Under the pieces are notes generated by a model. That model saw only the letters and a program-made list of their open reading frames with translations, was not told where the DNA came from and searched no databases. The position numbers and the translations under genes were made by a program. A stretch of 34,963 bases of DNA from Gammaproteobacteria bacterium (GTDB lineage: Bacteria > Pseudomonadota > Gammaproteobacteria > Nitrosococcales > Methylophagaceae): NCBI GenBank assembly GCA_014859375.1, contig JACUUH010000024.1, positions 1 through 34,963 on the forward strand. Direction: 5' to 3'. This document shows, in pieces, positions 15,626-24,371 of the stretch. Every line of letters begins with the position of its first letter. Position 1 is the stretch's first letter.

Positions 15626-16918
15626 ATGGAAAAACGCTACGAGCTATTCGAAAAGCTTCAATCTCAAGCTGAAATTGTACTGTTACAGTCTGAAACCTAT
15701 ATTCAAATAACGATTATTCTAGCAATCTATGCTATTGCCTATGTTGTAGCTAGGCATATCCGGCAGTATTTTGCACTGATAAATCAAAAGCTTATTATAG
15801 AGAATCATCCTATACAAACGTTTTTGGGTAAGTTAGGGAACCTGATTTTTCCATTACTTGCAATTGTATTATTACGAATAGCAGCAGAATTGAGTCACAC
15901 CGCACTCTCACACGATTGGATTGTACAAACGGCACTGATTATTGCTGTTTTATTAGTATTTAATTCTGTAGTTGATGATCTAGTTCAAAATAAGATTATT
16001 GCACGCATCACCAAGTGGATCGGTAGCCCAATATTGTTCCTACACATGATTGGGGTATTAACCAGTCTAATTGAAATTTTGCAATCGATTTCGATCTCGG
16101 TGGGGAATATTGATTTATCGCTCTATGGTATTTTGCGGTTCGCTATCTTTGGTAGCTTATTATTTTGGCTGGGACGTATATCAAATTCTACCGGTAAAGA
16201 TATTATTCGCAGGCAGCAGCAGCTCGATTTTCGAACTAAAGAAGTCGCCTCAAAACTACTTGAAGTGGTGATATTTGTAACAGTATCGTTATTGTTATTA
16301 CAGATTATGGGGGTCAACCTGACGGCATTAGCTGTATTTGGTGGTGCCTTGGGTGTGGGGCTTGGTTTTGGTTTACAAGCGATTGCATCAAACTTTATCT
16401 CAGGCATAATTATTTTGTTAGATCGCTCAGTGTCTATCGACGACTATATTGAATTAGAAGATGGGCGTACCGGGTTTGTGCGTGAATTGAATATGCGTTC
16501 AACTACCTTAGAAACCTATGATGGTAAAGACATCATGGTGCCTAACGAAAAGTTCATAGTTGAAAGTTTCACCAACTGGACCCACAAGAATAAATTGCAG
16601 CGTTATCGGGTCGATTTCCCGGTTGCGTATCACTCTGATATACGAAAATTAGTAGAAATCATCAAACAAGTTGTAGCGACTCACCCTCAGGTGCTTAGCG
16701 GTGACGATCTGCCAATAGAAGAAAGACCAGACTGTGAAATTGACGGTTTTGGTGATTCTGGTATCAATATGTTTGTTGAGTTTTGGATGGAAGGTGTCGA
16801 TGACGGCAAAAATCGAGTTGGTGGTGATTTGTTGCTGATGATCCTGGAAACCTTACAGCAACATGGTTATCAAATCCCATTTCCACAACGTGAAGTTCGG
16901 ATCCTTAATCCGCAATAG
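15626..16918 (+). CDS. MscS-family small-conductance mechanosensitive channel
   Basis: A 430-aa inner-membrane protein with four or five predicted spans: about residues 28-44, 65-85, 100-120, 135-155 and 165-180. They are followed by the pore helix LTALAVFGGALGVGLGFGLQ, rich in Gly and Ala as in MscS TM3, and the beta domain (DRSVSIDDYIELEDGRTGFV, TTLETYDGKDIMVPNEKF). It opens on membrane tension to release solutes after osmotic downshift. Longer than E. coli MscS (286 aa) because of extra N-terminal spans. ATG 15626 is chosen, with AAGG about 12 nt upstream; a TTG at 15584 in frame is a less likely start. The alkaline phosphatase gene begins 15 bp after the stop. Confidence 0.88.
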   Translation: MEKRYELFEKLQSQAEIVLLQSETYIQITIILAIYAIAYVVARHIRQYFALINQKLIIENHPIQTFLGKLGNLIFPLLAIVLLRIAAELSHTALSHDWIVQTALIIAVLLVFNSVVDDLVQNKIIARITKWIGSPILFLHMIGVLTSLIEILQSISISVGNIDLSLYGILRFAIFGSLLFWLGRISNSTGKDIIRRQQQLDFRTKEVASKLLEVVIFVTVSLLLLQIMGVNLTALAVFGGALGVGLGFGLQAIASNFISGIIILLDRSVSIDDYIELEDGRTGFVRELNMRSTTLETYDGKDIMVPNEKFIVESFTNWTHKNKLQRYRVDFPVAYHSDIRKLVEIIKQVVATHPQVLSGDDLPIEERPDCEIDGFGDSGINMFVEFWMEGVDDGKNRVGGDLLLMILETLQQHGYQIPFPQREVRILNPQ

Positions 16919-16933
16919 GAGTCAGTAAATATC

Positions 16934-18547
16934 ATGGCTAAATCATGGCTTATGTTTGTTATATTGCTAAGCACTACCACGGTCGTATCTGCACAGCAGG
17001 TGGTGCCACAACACCAAATTTTAAACCCTTGGTATAGCAATGCGATCTCTAAAATGGAGAGTAAACCACATTTTCAAACGCAGAAAAAAGCCAAAAATAT
17101 TATTCTTTTCGTCGGTGATGGGATGGGGATTGGTACTGTCACTGCCGCCCGAATTTTTGAAGGGCAAAATAAAGGCTTTGATGGTGAAGAAAATGTGCTC
17201 AGTTTCGAGGAGTTTCCATTTTCTGGGCTTTCCAAAACCTATACCGTAGATGCTCAAACGCCTGATTCAGCAGGTACGATGACTGCCATTATGACCGGAG
17301 TAAAAACAGACTCTGGTGTAGTTGGCGTTGATCAAGATGTTGTAAGGGGAGATTGTCGTACTGTTGCCGCTAATGAATTGGTCACAGCACTTGAATTGGC
17401 AGAAATTGCAGGAAAATCTACCGGTATTGTGACGACCACACGTATTACCCACGCCACACCTGCTGCCACTTATGCAAAATCAGCAGATCGTGACTGGGAA
17501 GATATTTCAGATATGCCTAAAGACGCAATTGAAGCCGGCTGTGAAGATATTGCCTTACAACTCATTGATTTTGAAAAAAATCTAAAGCAACGTTTTCCAA
17601 ACGCGAATAATATCAACGGCATTGAAGTTGTAATGGGCGGTGGACGTCGTCACTTCCTGCCAAATGATGAGCGCTTTAACAGTGCTGATGCTATTAGCAA
17701 AATTGAAGGTGATAGAACCGATGGTCGTAATTTAATTAAACAATGGCAACAGCGCTATCCATCAGGGCTTTATGTAGAAGACATAGAAGGCTTTAATGCA
17801 ATAAACCCTGCCCAAACAACGCACCTGTTTGCATTGTTCAATGAATCACATATGCGCTATGAGGCTGACAGAAAAAATGACATCGCTGGTGAACCATCAT
17901 TAACCGAGATGACTAAAAAAGCACTGGAGATACTGTCACGAAATCCTAACGGCTATTTTTTAATGGTTGAGGCAGGTCGGATTGATCATGCCCATCATGC
18001 TGGCAATGCGTTTAATGCACTCAATGAAACAGTCGAATTATCTAATGCTGTGACAATGGCTGTTGAAAATACCGATCCAGATCAAACCTTGATTTTAGTG
18101 ACAGCCGACCATAGTCATGTCTTTACGCTTGCTGGTTATCCCAAACGCGGTAATCCTATTTTAGGAAAGGTGGTCAATGTAGGCGAAGCACAACCCGCAG
18201 AGGCTGAAGATGGCTTGCCCTACACTACAATTGGCTATATGAATGGCCGTGGTTTTCATGATTTTCAAGATCAAACCGATGCCGATTTAGTCTATCAGGC
18301 AGACATAGCCGAAGGACGTACTGATATATCTAATAGTGACACCTTGAACAGTGGTTATCATCAAGAAGCACTGGTGCCACTTGAATCTGAAACGCACTCA
18401 GCTGAAGATGTTGCTATTTATGGACTAGGGGTAGGGGCAGAAACTGTACTTGGCGTAAATGAACAAAATGTTATTTTTCATATCATGAATCAGGCTGCAA
18501 ATTTAGAACAACACGCCCTGCAAAAGTTGACGCTACCCAAAAATTAA
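16934..18547 (+). CDS. phoA: PhoA-family alkaline phosphatase
   Basis: A 537-aa exported metalloenzyme that frees phosphate from phosphomonoesters in the periplasm. The signal peptide MAKSWLMFVILLSTTTVVSA is followed by the mature protein. Metal and catalytic motifs are all present: VGDGMGIGT, the nucleophilic Ser in DSAGTMTAIMTGVKT, TRITHATPAATYAK, the EAGRIDHAHHAG zinc site, TADHSHVF and THSAEDV. Its length and DSAGT context fit the PhoA family rather than PhoX or PhoD. ATG 16934 has GGAG about 13 nt upstream and lies only 15 bp after the MscS gene, so the two are probably co-transcribed. No clear Pho box was seen. It has longer inserts than E. coli PhoA (471 aa). Confidence 0.9.
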   Translation: MAKSWLMFVILLSTTTVVSAQQVVPQHQILNPWYSNAISKMESKPHFQTQKKAKNIILFVGDGMGIGTVTAARIFEGQNKGFDGEENVLSFEEFPFSGLSKTYTVDAQTPDSAGTMTAIMTGVKTDSGVVGVDQDVVRGDCRTVAANELVTALELAEIAGKSTGIVTTTRITHATPAATYAKSADRDWEDISDMPKDAIEAGCEDIALQLIDFEKNLKQRFPNANNINGIEVVMGGGRRHFLPNDERFNSADAISKIEGDRTDGRNLIKQWQQRYPSGLYVEDIEGFNAINPAQTTHLFALFNESHMRYEADRKNDIAGEPSLTEMTKKALEILSRNPNGYFLMVEAGRIDHAHHAGNAFNALNETVELSNAVTMAVENTDPDQTLILVTADHSHVFTLAGYPKRGNPILGKVVNVGEAQPAEAEDGLPYTTIGYMNGRGFHDFQDQTDADLVYQADIAEGRTDISNSDTLNSGYHQEALVPLESETHSAEDVAIYGLGVGAETVLGVNEQNVIFHIMNQAANLEQHALQKLTLPKN

Positions 18548-18813
18548 ATGATATCTGGGATAGTGTGTTTGGTAACAAACCTCAACTCGGGTTAAGAAAT
18601 AAAAAGTAGAAACTTAAAATATCGTTATCCCTGCTAAAAATAGGTTAAAAATGTAATCAACTTGAAGATAAAAGTGTAACTTATTGAAATATATTAAATC
18701 GAATTAAGATATGACGTGCGTTAATGATTGAGTTCATCGCTTACCCCCGTGCAAAAAATGGCACAATTGAAAAAAGCAGCTTAAAGCTACTTCATTAAAA
18801 GTTGACCACTACA
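18548..18813. other. Gap between phoA and mazG
   Basis: The 266-bp gap between convergent genes contains no convincing gene. A GGGATA...TATCCC pair (about 18556 and 18624) is too widely spaced to be a terminator. The only clear signal is the mazG-side terminator near 18780. A 24-codon ORF from 18724 overlaps that hairpin and was not accepted. Confidence 0.6.
18770..18791 (-). terminator. Terminator of the acs-hslR-mazG transcript
   Basis: On the minus strand AGTAGC-TTTAA-GCTGCT forms a 6-bp stem (one G-T pair), followed by a run of T. It sits 23 bp after the mazG stop. Confidence 0.65.
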
Positions 18814-19230
18814 CTATTTTAGAGCGTTACTTTCTTGTTGCTTAATTAGATTCCAAATCGAATCTAATTGCTCTAATGGATAGTCATCAAAAGAGCTTTG
18901 TTTTGATTGTATATGATTTTCAATAGCAGAAAATCGGCGATAGAATTTCTGATTACCATGTTGTAATGCTTGTTCAGGATCGATATTTAAATGACGAGCA
19001 AGATTGGTACATGCAAACAATAAATCACCAATTTCATCTACTAATCGAGCATGGTTATTGTCGACATTTAATTCAGAACTGACTTCATCAAGCTCTTCGT
19101 GAATTTTAGCGATAACGCCTTTAATATCATTCCAGTCAAATCCTTGACTTGCGGCTATTTTTTGAAGCGCAACAGCATAATTTAACGTTGGTAAATTTTT
19201 ATCTGCACTATCTAATAGTTGCTTCGACAC
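18814..19230 (-). CDS. mazG: Half-length MazG-type nucleotide pyrophosphohydrolase
   Basis: A 138-aa protein with one MazG all-alpha NTP pyrophosphohydrolase domain. The metal-binding acids are in KIHEELDEVSSEL and DEIGDLLFACTNLARHL, the ExxE...ExxD pattern, followed by the family's NQKFYRRF and IE motif. E. coli MazG is about 263 aa with two such domains; this one corresponds to the C-terminal half. It is intact at both ends and in frame, so it is likely a natural single-domain form. It probably hydrolyses (d)NTPs to monophosphates. The ATG lies 3 bp after the hslR stop on the minus strand. Confidence 0.85.
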   Translation of the reverse strand: MSKQLLDSADKNLPTLNYAVALQKIAASQGFDWNDIKGVIAKIHEELDEVSSELNVDNNHARLVDEIGDLLFACTNLARHLNIDPEQALQHGNQKFYRRFSAIENHIQSKQSSFDDYPLEQLDSIWNLIKQQESNALK

Positions 19231-19233
19231 AGA

Positions 19234-19638
19234 TCAATCCTTACGTGTGAATTTAATAATATGCCGACGATCTCGCTTGTTAGGACGACCTTTATCATGT
19301 CTAAAGCCAAGAGGTTGATCGTGTAATTGCAGTTTTAATTGCTCACGTTTAGCGATACTGTCTTCGGTTTCTTGATAAAGCAATTGTGCTTCAGATGCGG
19401 GTCTACGCTGCTTTGCCAACCCAAGCACTATGACTATGTGTTCATAGGGTGGTTTTGACACCGTCAATATATCACTAGGTTTAACAGTGCGACTGGGTTT
19501 GACCCGATGGTGGTTAAGATGAACTTTCCCACCATTGATTGCTTCAACGGCAAGACTGCGCGTTTTATAGAAACGTGCAGCCCAGAGCCATTTATCGAGT
19601 CGTTGAGATGATTCTTCAGGAAGCTCCTGTTTTGCCAC
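19234..19638 (-). CDS. hslR: Heat shock protein 15 (ribosome-recycling S4-domain protein)
   Basis: A 134-aa, basic RNA-binding protein. The S4 domain begins RLDKWLWAARFYKTRSLAVE and continues GGKVHLNHHRVKPSRTVKPSD, the Hsp15 pattern. Hsp15 binds 50S subunits that carry a stalled nascent chain and helps free them for rescue. The C-terminus (KGRPNKRDRRHIIKF) is a basic tail typical of the family. The start is GTG at 19638, overlapping the acs stop by 1 bp (TAGTG), so it is coupled to acs; E. coli hslR is in a different context. Length equals E. coli Hsp15 (133 aa). Confidence 0.94.
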   Translation of the reverse strand: MAKQELPEESSQRLDKWLWAARFYKTRSLAVEAINGGKVHLNHHRVKPSRTVKPSDILTVSKPPYEHIVIVLGLAKQRRPASEAQLLYQETEDSIAKREQLKLQLHDQPLGFRHDKGRPNKRDRRHIIKFTRKD

Positions 19639-21602
19639 TAAGCCTTACCTTGTAATTGAGGAATGATCGATTCATTTTCTAATGTCGAGGTATCTTGCGT
19701 TATTTCCTGGTCTTGTGCAATGGTTCTTAGTAAACGACGCATGATTTTGCCAGAACGTGTTTTAGGTAAATTATCGGCATAACGAATTTCATCTGGTTTA
19801 GCGATAGCACCAATTTTTTCACCTACCCAGGCACGTAATTCCTGAGTTAAGTCGTTATCTACACCACCTTCAGGGCGATCACCTTTTAATACAACAAAAC
19901 TAAAAACTGATTCGCCTTTAACGTCATGCGGTTTGCCAACAACAGCGGCCTCTGCAACGCGTGGATGTGCCACCAGCGCTGATTCAATTTCCATTGTACC
20001 TAAACGATGTCCTGATACATTTAATACATCATCAATACGACCCATGATCCAGAAATAACCATCAGCATCGCGACGAGCACTATCACCAGCTAAATAATAT
20101 TTACCGTTAAACATGGGCCAATACGTTGATATATAGCGATCATCATCACCCCATACGGTTTGAATCATCGATGGCCAAGGTTTACGCATAACCAGATAAC
20201 CACCTTGATCAGGATGAGTGATTTCAACACCGTCATCATTGACAACGGCTGCATCAATTCCTGGTAATGCTCTAGTGCATGAGCCAGGTTTTGTCATAGT
20301 TGCAGCAGGAACAGGTGCAATCATATGAGCGCCGGTTTCTGTTTGCCACCATGTATCGACTATTGGACACCGTTGTTTGCCGATAACGTCGTAATACCAC
20401 ATCCATGCTTCAGGATTGATAGGTTCACCGACTGTGCCTAAAATTCGTAGTTTAGATAGATCATATTTATTAGGAATCTCATCGCCTGCTTTCATTAATG
20501 CACGGATTGCAGTAGGCGCGGTATAAAAAATCGTGACATTTTGACGTTGGCATATATCCCAAAAACGCCCTGCGTCAGGTACGGTTGGCACGCCTTCATA
20601 GATAACCATAGTGGCACCAGTTGCAAGCGGGCCATAAGCAACATAGGTATGACCGGTAATCCAACCAACATCAGCAGTACACCAAAACACATCTGAGTCT
20701 TGAATATCAAATACCCAACGCATAGTAGTAATTGCATTTAATAAATAGCCACCAGTTGAATGTTGGATACCTTTAGGTTTACCGGTAGAACCTGATGTAT
20801 AAAGTAAAAATAATGGATGGGTTGCGTCTACCCATTCTGGTTCACACTGCTCCGGCAGATCTTTTTCAGCTTCTGACCACCAAATATCACGACCTGATTT
20901 CATGTTGATACTATGACCAGTACGCTTATAGACAATGACTGTTTCAACCGTATCACAGCCCATTTCCAAGGCTGCATCCGTGGTTGCTTTTAACTCAATA
21001 ATTTTACCGCCACGATGTCCGCCATCAGCAGTAATAACGATTTTGGCTGCGGTATCTTCAATCCGATCTTTGAGTGATTCAGAAGAAAAGCCACCAAAGA
21101 CGACAGAATGTATCGCCCCGATACGAGCACAAGCCTGCATGGCAATTACGGCTTGTGCAATCATTGGCATATAGATAATGACGCGATCGCCTTTGGTGAC
21201 ATTATGAGATTTCAATGCATTGGCAAATTTACAGACACGTTTGTGTAATTCCTGATAAGAGATATGTTCGATATCGCCTGGCTCGCCTTCAAAGATAATG
21301 GCGGTTTTATGTGCATTGTTTTTAAGTTGTCGATCCAGGCAGTTGTATGACGCATTTAATGTTCCATCAGGAAACCAACGGAAAAATGGTGCATTAGAAT
21401 CATCTAAGGTTGTTGTGAATGGCTGTTGCCAATCAATTTCATCACGCGCTTGTTGCGCCCAAAATGCAACATTATCCATCTCTGCCTGTTCATATAATTG
21501 CGCTAATTTTTGTGGCGTCATTGACGCTGTTTCAATAAATTGCGCACTTGGCGTAAATTGACGCATTTCATGTAGGCTGGATTGGATGTTTTGTTGTGAC
21601 AT
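19638..21602 (-). CDS. acs: Acetyl-CoA synthetase (AMP-forming)
   Basis: A 654-aa acyl-adenylating enzyme that converts acetate, ATP and CoA to acetyl-CoA through acetyl-AMP. Key motifs: the P-loop [25 protein letters not shown] (acetate pocket), the hinge region [16 protein letters not shown], and the C-terminal [13 protein letters not shown] whose Lys is the acetylation site in Acs. Length equals E. coli Acs (652 aa). ATG 21602 has AAGGTG about 11 nt upstream. It lies on the minus strand downstream of the ExaC-type gene, separated by a terminator-like hairpin; together they give acetaldehyde to acetyl-CoA. Confidence 0.96.
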   Translation of the reverse strand: MSQQNIQSSLHEMRQFTPSAQFIETASMTPQKLAQLYEQAEMDNVAFWAQQARDEIDWQQPFTTTLDDSNAPFFRWFPDGTLNASYNCLDRQLKNNAHKTAIIFEGEPGDIEHISYQELHKRVCKFANALKSHNVTKGDRVIIYMPMIAQAVIAMQACARIGAIHSVVFGGFSSESLKDRIEDTAAKIVITADGGHRGGKIIELKATTDAALEMGCDTVETVIVYKRTGHSINMKSGRDIWWSEAEKDLPEQCEPEWVDATHPLFLLYTSGSTGKPKGIQHSTGGYLLNAITTMRWVFDIQDSDVFWCTADVGWITGHTYVAYGPLATGATMVIYEGVPTVPDAGRFWDICQRQNVTIFYTAPTAIRALMKAGDEIPNKYDLSKLRILGTVGEPINPEAWMWYYDVIGKQRCPIVDTWWQTETGAHMIAPVPAATMTKPGSCTRALPGIDAAVVNDDGVEITHPDQGGYLVMRKPWPSMIQTVWGDDDRYISTYWPMFNGKYYLAGDSARRDADGYFWIMGRIDDVLNVSGHRLGTMEIESALVAHPRVAEAAVVGKPHDVKGESVFSFVVLKGDRPEGGVDNDLTQELRAWVGEKIGAIAKPDEIRYADNLPKTRSGKIMRRLLRTIAQDQEITQDTSTLENESIIPQLQGKA

Positions 21603-21687
21603 GACACAGCACCTTTTAAATATAGTTTTTATATAGTGAAAGTATAGCGATCAAATTGCTGGATATGTAGATCTAATGAACATAAAG

Positions 21688-21719
21688 ACTCCTCCCGACA
21701 CCATGGGCATAGGAGGAGT
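21688..21719 (-). terminator. Inverted repeat between exaC and acs, likely terminator
   Basis: ACTCCTCC (21688-21695) and GGAGGAGT (21712-21719) form a perfect 8-bp stem with a 16-nt loop, 21 bp after the stop of the aldehyde dehydrogenase gene. The T-run on the minus strand is short (CTTTAT), so termination may be partial. Confidence 0.55.
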
Positions 21720-21739
21720 ACTTTAAGCTTATTTACGGT

Positions 21740-23266
21740 TTAGAAGAAACCGAGAGGGCTGGTGCTGTAACTAACTAATAAGTTTTTAGTTTGTTGGTAA
21801 TGATCCATCATCATTTTATGAGTTTCGCGACCGACACCAGATTTTTTGTAGCCACCAAATGCAGCATGGGCAGGGTAGAGGTGGTAACAGTTAGTCCAAA
21901 CACGACCAGCTTCTATGCCTCGACCCATACGATAGGCACGGTTCATATCGCGTGTCCATAAACCCGCGCCCAGACCAAATTCAGTGTCGTTGGCGATGGC
22001 TAAGGCTTCAGCTTCATCTTTGAATGTGGTTACTGATACAACAGGTCCAAAGATTTCTTCCTGGAAGATACGCATGTTATTAGTGCCTTTCAATAAAGTA
22101 GGCTCAATGTAATAACCATTGTCAAATTCAGCACCGACTTGAGCAATGTTACCGCCCATTAGTAATTCGGCACCTTCGTTTTTACCAATTTCGATGTATT
22201 CAAGAATTTTTTCATACTGTTGTTGTGATGCCTGAGCACCGACTTGAACATCAGTATCGAGTGGATTGCCACGTTTAATTTTTTTGGCTCGCTCAATAAC
22301 AATCGCCATAAACTCGTCATAAATACTTTCTTGAATAACGGCACGGGAAGGACATGTACATACTTCACCTTGGTTGAAAAATGCCAGAACTAAACCTTCA
22401 GCACATTTGTTTATGTAATCTTGCTCTTGCTGCATGATGTCTTCAAAGAAGATGTTAGGCGATTTACCACCTAATTCAACAGTCGATGGAATGATATTTT
22501 CAGCAGCACATTTCAAAATATGTGAACCAACGGGTGTAGATCCTGTAAACGCAATTTTGGCGATGCGTTTGCTTGTTGCTAAGGCTTCACCTGCTTCACG
22601 ACCGAAGCCATTAACAATGTTTAATACACCTGGTGGCAATAAGTCGCCAATGACTTCTAATAATTTTAGAATTGAGAAAGGTGTTTGTTCCGCTGGTTTC
22701 ATAACGATGCAGTTACCCGTCGCAAGTGCCGGCGCAATTTTCCAAGCTGCCATCAAAAGAGGGAAGTTCCACGGAATAATTTGACCTACCACACCTAGCG
22801 GTTCATGAAATTGATACGAGACGGTTGTTTCATCAATCTCACCCATGGTGCCTTCTTGGGCACGAATACAGCCCGCATAGTAACGGAAATGGTCAACACA
22901 TAAAGGTACGTCAGCATTTAAGGTTTCACGAATAGCTTTACCGTTATCCCATGTTTCTGCAACTGCAATCATTTCAAGATTTTGCTCGATACGATCAGCA
23001 ATCTTTAATAGGATGTTTGAACGTTCAGTAATTGAGGTTTTGCCCCAACTTGATTTTGCCGCATGGGCAGCATCAAGCGCTAAATCAATATCTTCTGCTG
23101 ATGAACGTGGAATTTCACAAAATTGTTCGCCAGTAACAGGCGAAACATTTGTAAAGTACTCACCTTTAACGGGGGCAACCCAATCACCATTGATATAGTT
23201 ACCATAACGTGGTTTTACTGTAACAATAGAACCTTCAGAACCTGGTTTTGCATAAATCATAGTCAT
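21740..23266 (-). CDS. exaC: AldB/ExaC-type NAD(P)-dependent aldehyde dehydrogenase
   Basis: A 508-aa member of the aldehyde dehydrogenase superfamily, closest in style to AldB/ExaC acetaldehyde dehydrogenases. The NAD-binding segment [19 protein letters not shown], the ELGGKSPN glutamate and the catalytic cysteine in [13 protein letters not shown] are all present. The doubled Cys (CTC) at the active site is the AldB/ExaC pattern. The product of short-chain aldehydes would be the acid; acs is the next gene on the strand and takes acetate further. It starts at ATG 23266 with GAGAGAG just upstream. A divergent AraC-family regulator shares its promoter region, so induction by substrate is likely. 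Formaldehyde or other aldehyde substrates cannot be excluded. Confidence 0.9.
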   Translation of the reverse strand: MTMIYAKPGSEGSIVTVKPRYGNYINGDWVAPVKGEYFTNVSPVTGEQFCEIPRSSAEDIDLALDAAHAAKSSWGKTSITERSNILLKIADRIEQNLEMIAVAETWDNGKAIRETLNADVPLCVDHFRYYAGCIRAQEGTMGEIDETTVSYQFHEPLGVVGQIIPWNFPLLMAAWKIAPALATGNCIVMKPAEQTPFSILKLLEVIGDLLPPGVLNIVNGFGREAGEALATSKRIAKIAFTGSTPVGSHILKCAAENIIPSTVELGGKSPNIFFEDIMQQEQDYINKCAEGLVLAFFNQGEVCTCPSRAVIQESIYDEFMAIVIERAKKIKRGNPLDTDVQVGAQASQQQYEKILEYIEIGKNEGAELLMGGNIAQVGAEFDNGYYIEPTLLKGTNNMRIFQEEIFGPVVSVTTFKDEAEALAIANDTEFGLGAGLWTRDMNRAYRMGRGIEAGRVWTNCYHLYPAHAAFGGYKKSGVGRETHKMMMDHYQQTKNLLVSYSTSPLGFF

Positions 23267-23291
23267 TCTCTCTCTTGCGGTTGTTATAATT

Positions 23292-23363
23292 TTGACTTGT
23301 AATCATAAAGCTATAACTAGCTTTAATGCTTGACTTAAAATCTCAATGACTTGACTTAAAATC
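23292..23363. promoter_or_regulatory. Three direct repeats TTGACTTAAAATC between exaC and araC-type gene
   Basis: Two identical 14-mers CTTGACTTAAAATC (23329-23342 and 23350-23363) are 21 bp apart, two helical turns. A third copy TTGACTTGTAATC (23292-23304) matches in 11 of 13 bases. Between them AAAGCTA-TAAC-TAGCTTT (23307-23324) forms a 7-bp inverted repeat. Tandem direct half-sites two turns apart are typical of AraC-family operators, so the divergent regulator at 23415 is the probable binder. Confidence 0.6.
23302..23307 (-). promoter_or_regulatory. exaC: Candidate -10 of exaC
   Basis: On the minus strand TATGAT (5 of 6 to TATAAT) lies about 36 bp before the exaC start; the -35 is poor. 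With transcription from about 23295, the two exact repeats would cover about -34 to -47 and -55 to -68, the position of an activator that replaces the -35. Confidence 0.35.
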
Positions 23364-23414
23364 CATAACAGCCAAAAATTGGACGTATGACTTTATATCG
23401 ATTTCTAAAATTCT

Positions 23415-24347
23415 ATGCGTGGCGATAACACACTATTGCATCATCGGCGCAGTAATCGTCAGCTATTGGTTGAAAACAAGGTTGCGTTTGCCGGTCCAGA
23501 CTCAGAGTTAAGTATCTATGATACCTATCGTGAGGCATCTCGCGTTGGTTTGGATGCACCACAGCTAATGTACTGTGGCATGGTCAAGGGCAAAAAGATT
23601 ATGCACAGCGATAGTGCATCGAACGATCAAGGCCAATTATTTCTGCCACATGAATCATACGTGATGCCGCCAGGAGGCCATGTCGATATTGATTTCCCAG
23701 AGGCAAATGAGCGACAACCTACGACCTGTCTCACTATTGAAATTGATACCAATAAAATTCAGGCAATCTCTGAACGCATGAATGATTTAACCACTCATGA
23801 AGATCCTGACCATGATTGGCAATATCAGCCTGATGTTATTCATGCGCAACATACCCGTGATACTCAAATGCTGTTAGAGAAAATGGTTTGTTTGTACACA
23901 CTTAATCATCCAGACAAAGAAATTTTGATGGAGCTAAGTGTCTCCGAGCTGATTATCAGGCTATTACGGCAACAAGGACGAGACGTATTATTACGTTATT
24001 GTAAAAAAGCGCCCGACACATCTGGTATCACCGCTGCACTGTTTTTTCTGGAAAAAAATCTTAACTTACCGTTAGATATTGATTTGCTTTGCCGACAAGC
24101 ATGCATGAGTCGCAGCAAACTTTATAGTGCATTTAAACAACAATTAGGTTGCTCTCCCGGTGAATTTCATCAACAACTACGTCTGAAAAATGCAGCTCAA
24201 GCCTTGAAGTCAGGTCAAACGGTGTCGATGGCTTGCTATAACGCCGGATTTAACGATTTAAGTCATTTCAGCAGGCGATTTACCTTATTTTATGGTTGTT
24301 CACCCACACAATTTAGAGCGAAATATAACGAGAAATCTGTAGATTAG
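23415..24347 (+). CDS. AraC-family transcriptional regulator
   Basis: A 310-aa regulator divergent from the aldehyde dehydrogenase gene. The N-terminal 200 residues form the sensor part (QLLVENKVAFAGPDSELSIY, then LPHESYVMPPGGHVDIDFP, resembling a cupin-like effector pocket). The C-terminal 100 residues hold two helix-turn-helix units: LLCRQACMSRSKLYSAFKQQ and CYNAGFNDLSHFSRRFTLFY, followed by the PTQFR signature. It most likely activates exaC, and perhaps acs, in response to alcohol or aldehyde; the triple repeat in the shared 148-bp gap is its best operator candidate. Its own Shine-Dalgarno is weak, which suits a low-level regulator. The ligand is unknown. Confidence 0.88.
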   Translation: MRGDNTLLHHRRSNRQLLVENKVAFAGPDSELSIYDTYREASRVGLDAPQLMYCGMVKGKKIMHSDSASNDQGQLFLPHESYVMPPGGHVDIDFPEANERQPTTCLTIEIDTNKIQAISERMNDLTTHEDPDHDWQYQPDVIHAQHTRDTQMLLEKMVCLYTLNHPDKEILMELSVSELIIRLLRQQGRDVLLRYCKKAPDTSGITAALFFLEKNLNLPLDIDLLCRQACMSRSKLYSAFKQQLGCSPGEFHQQLRLKNAAQALKSGQTVSMACYNAGFNDLSHFSRRFTLFYGCSPTQFRAKYNEKSVD

Positions 24348-24371
24348 GTGTTTTATTGCCAGCGACAATGT

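Noticed and set aside
18724-18798. A 24-codon ORF between phoA and mazG
   Set aside because: It runs through the mazG-side terminator hairpin and has no ribosome-binding site or hydrophobic character.
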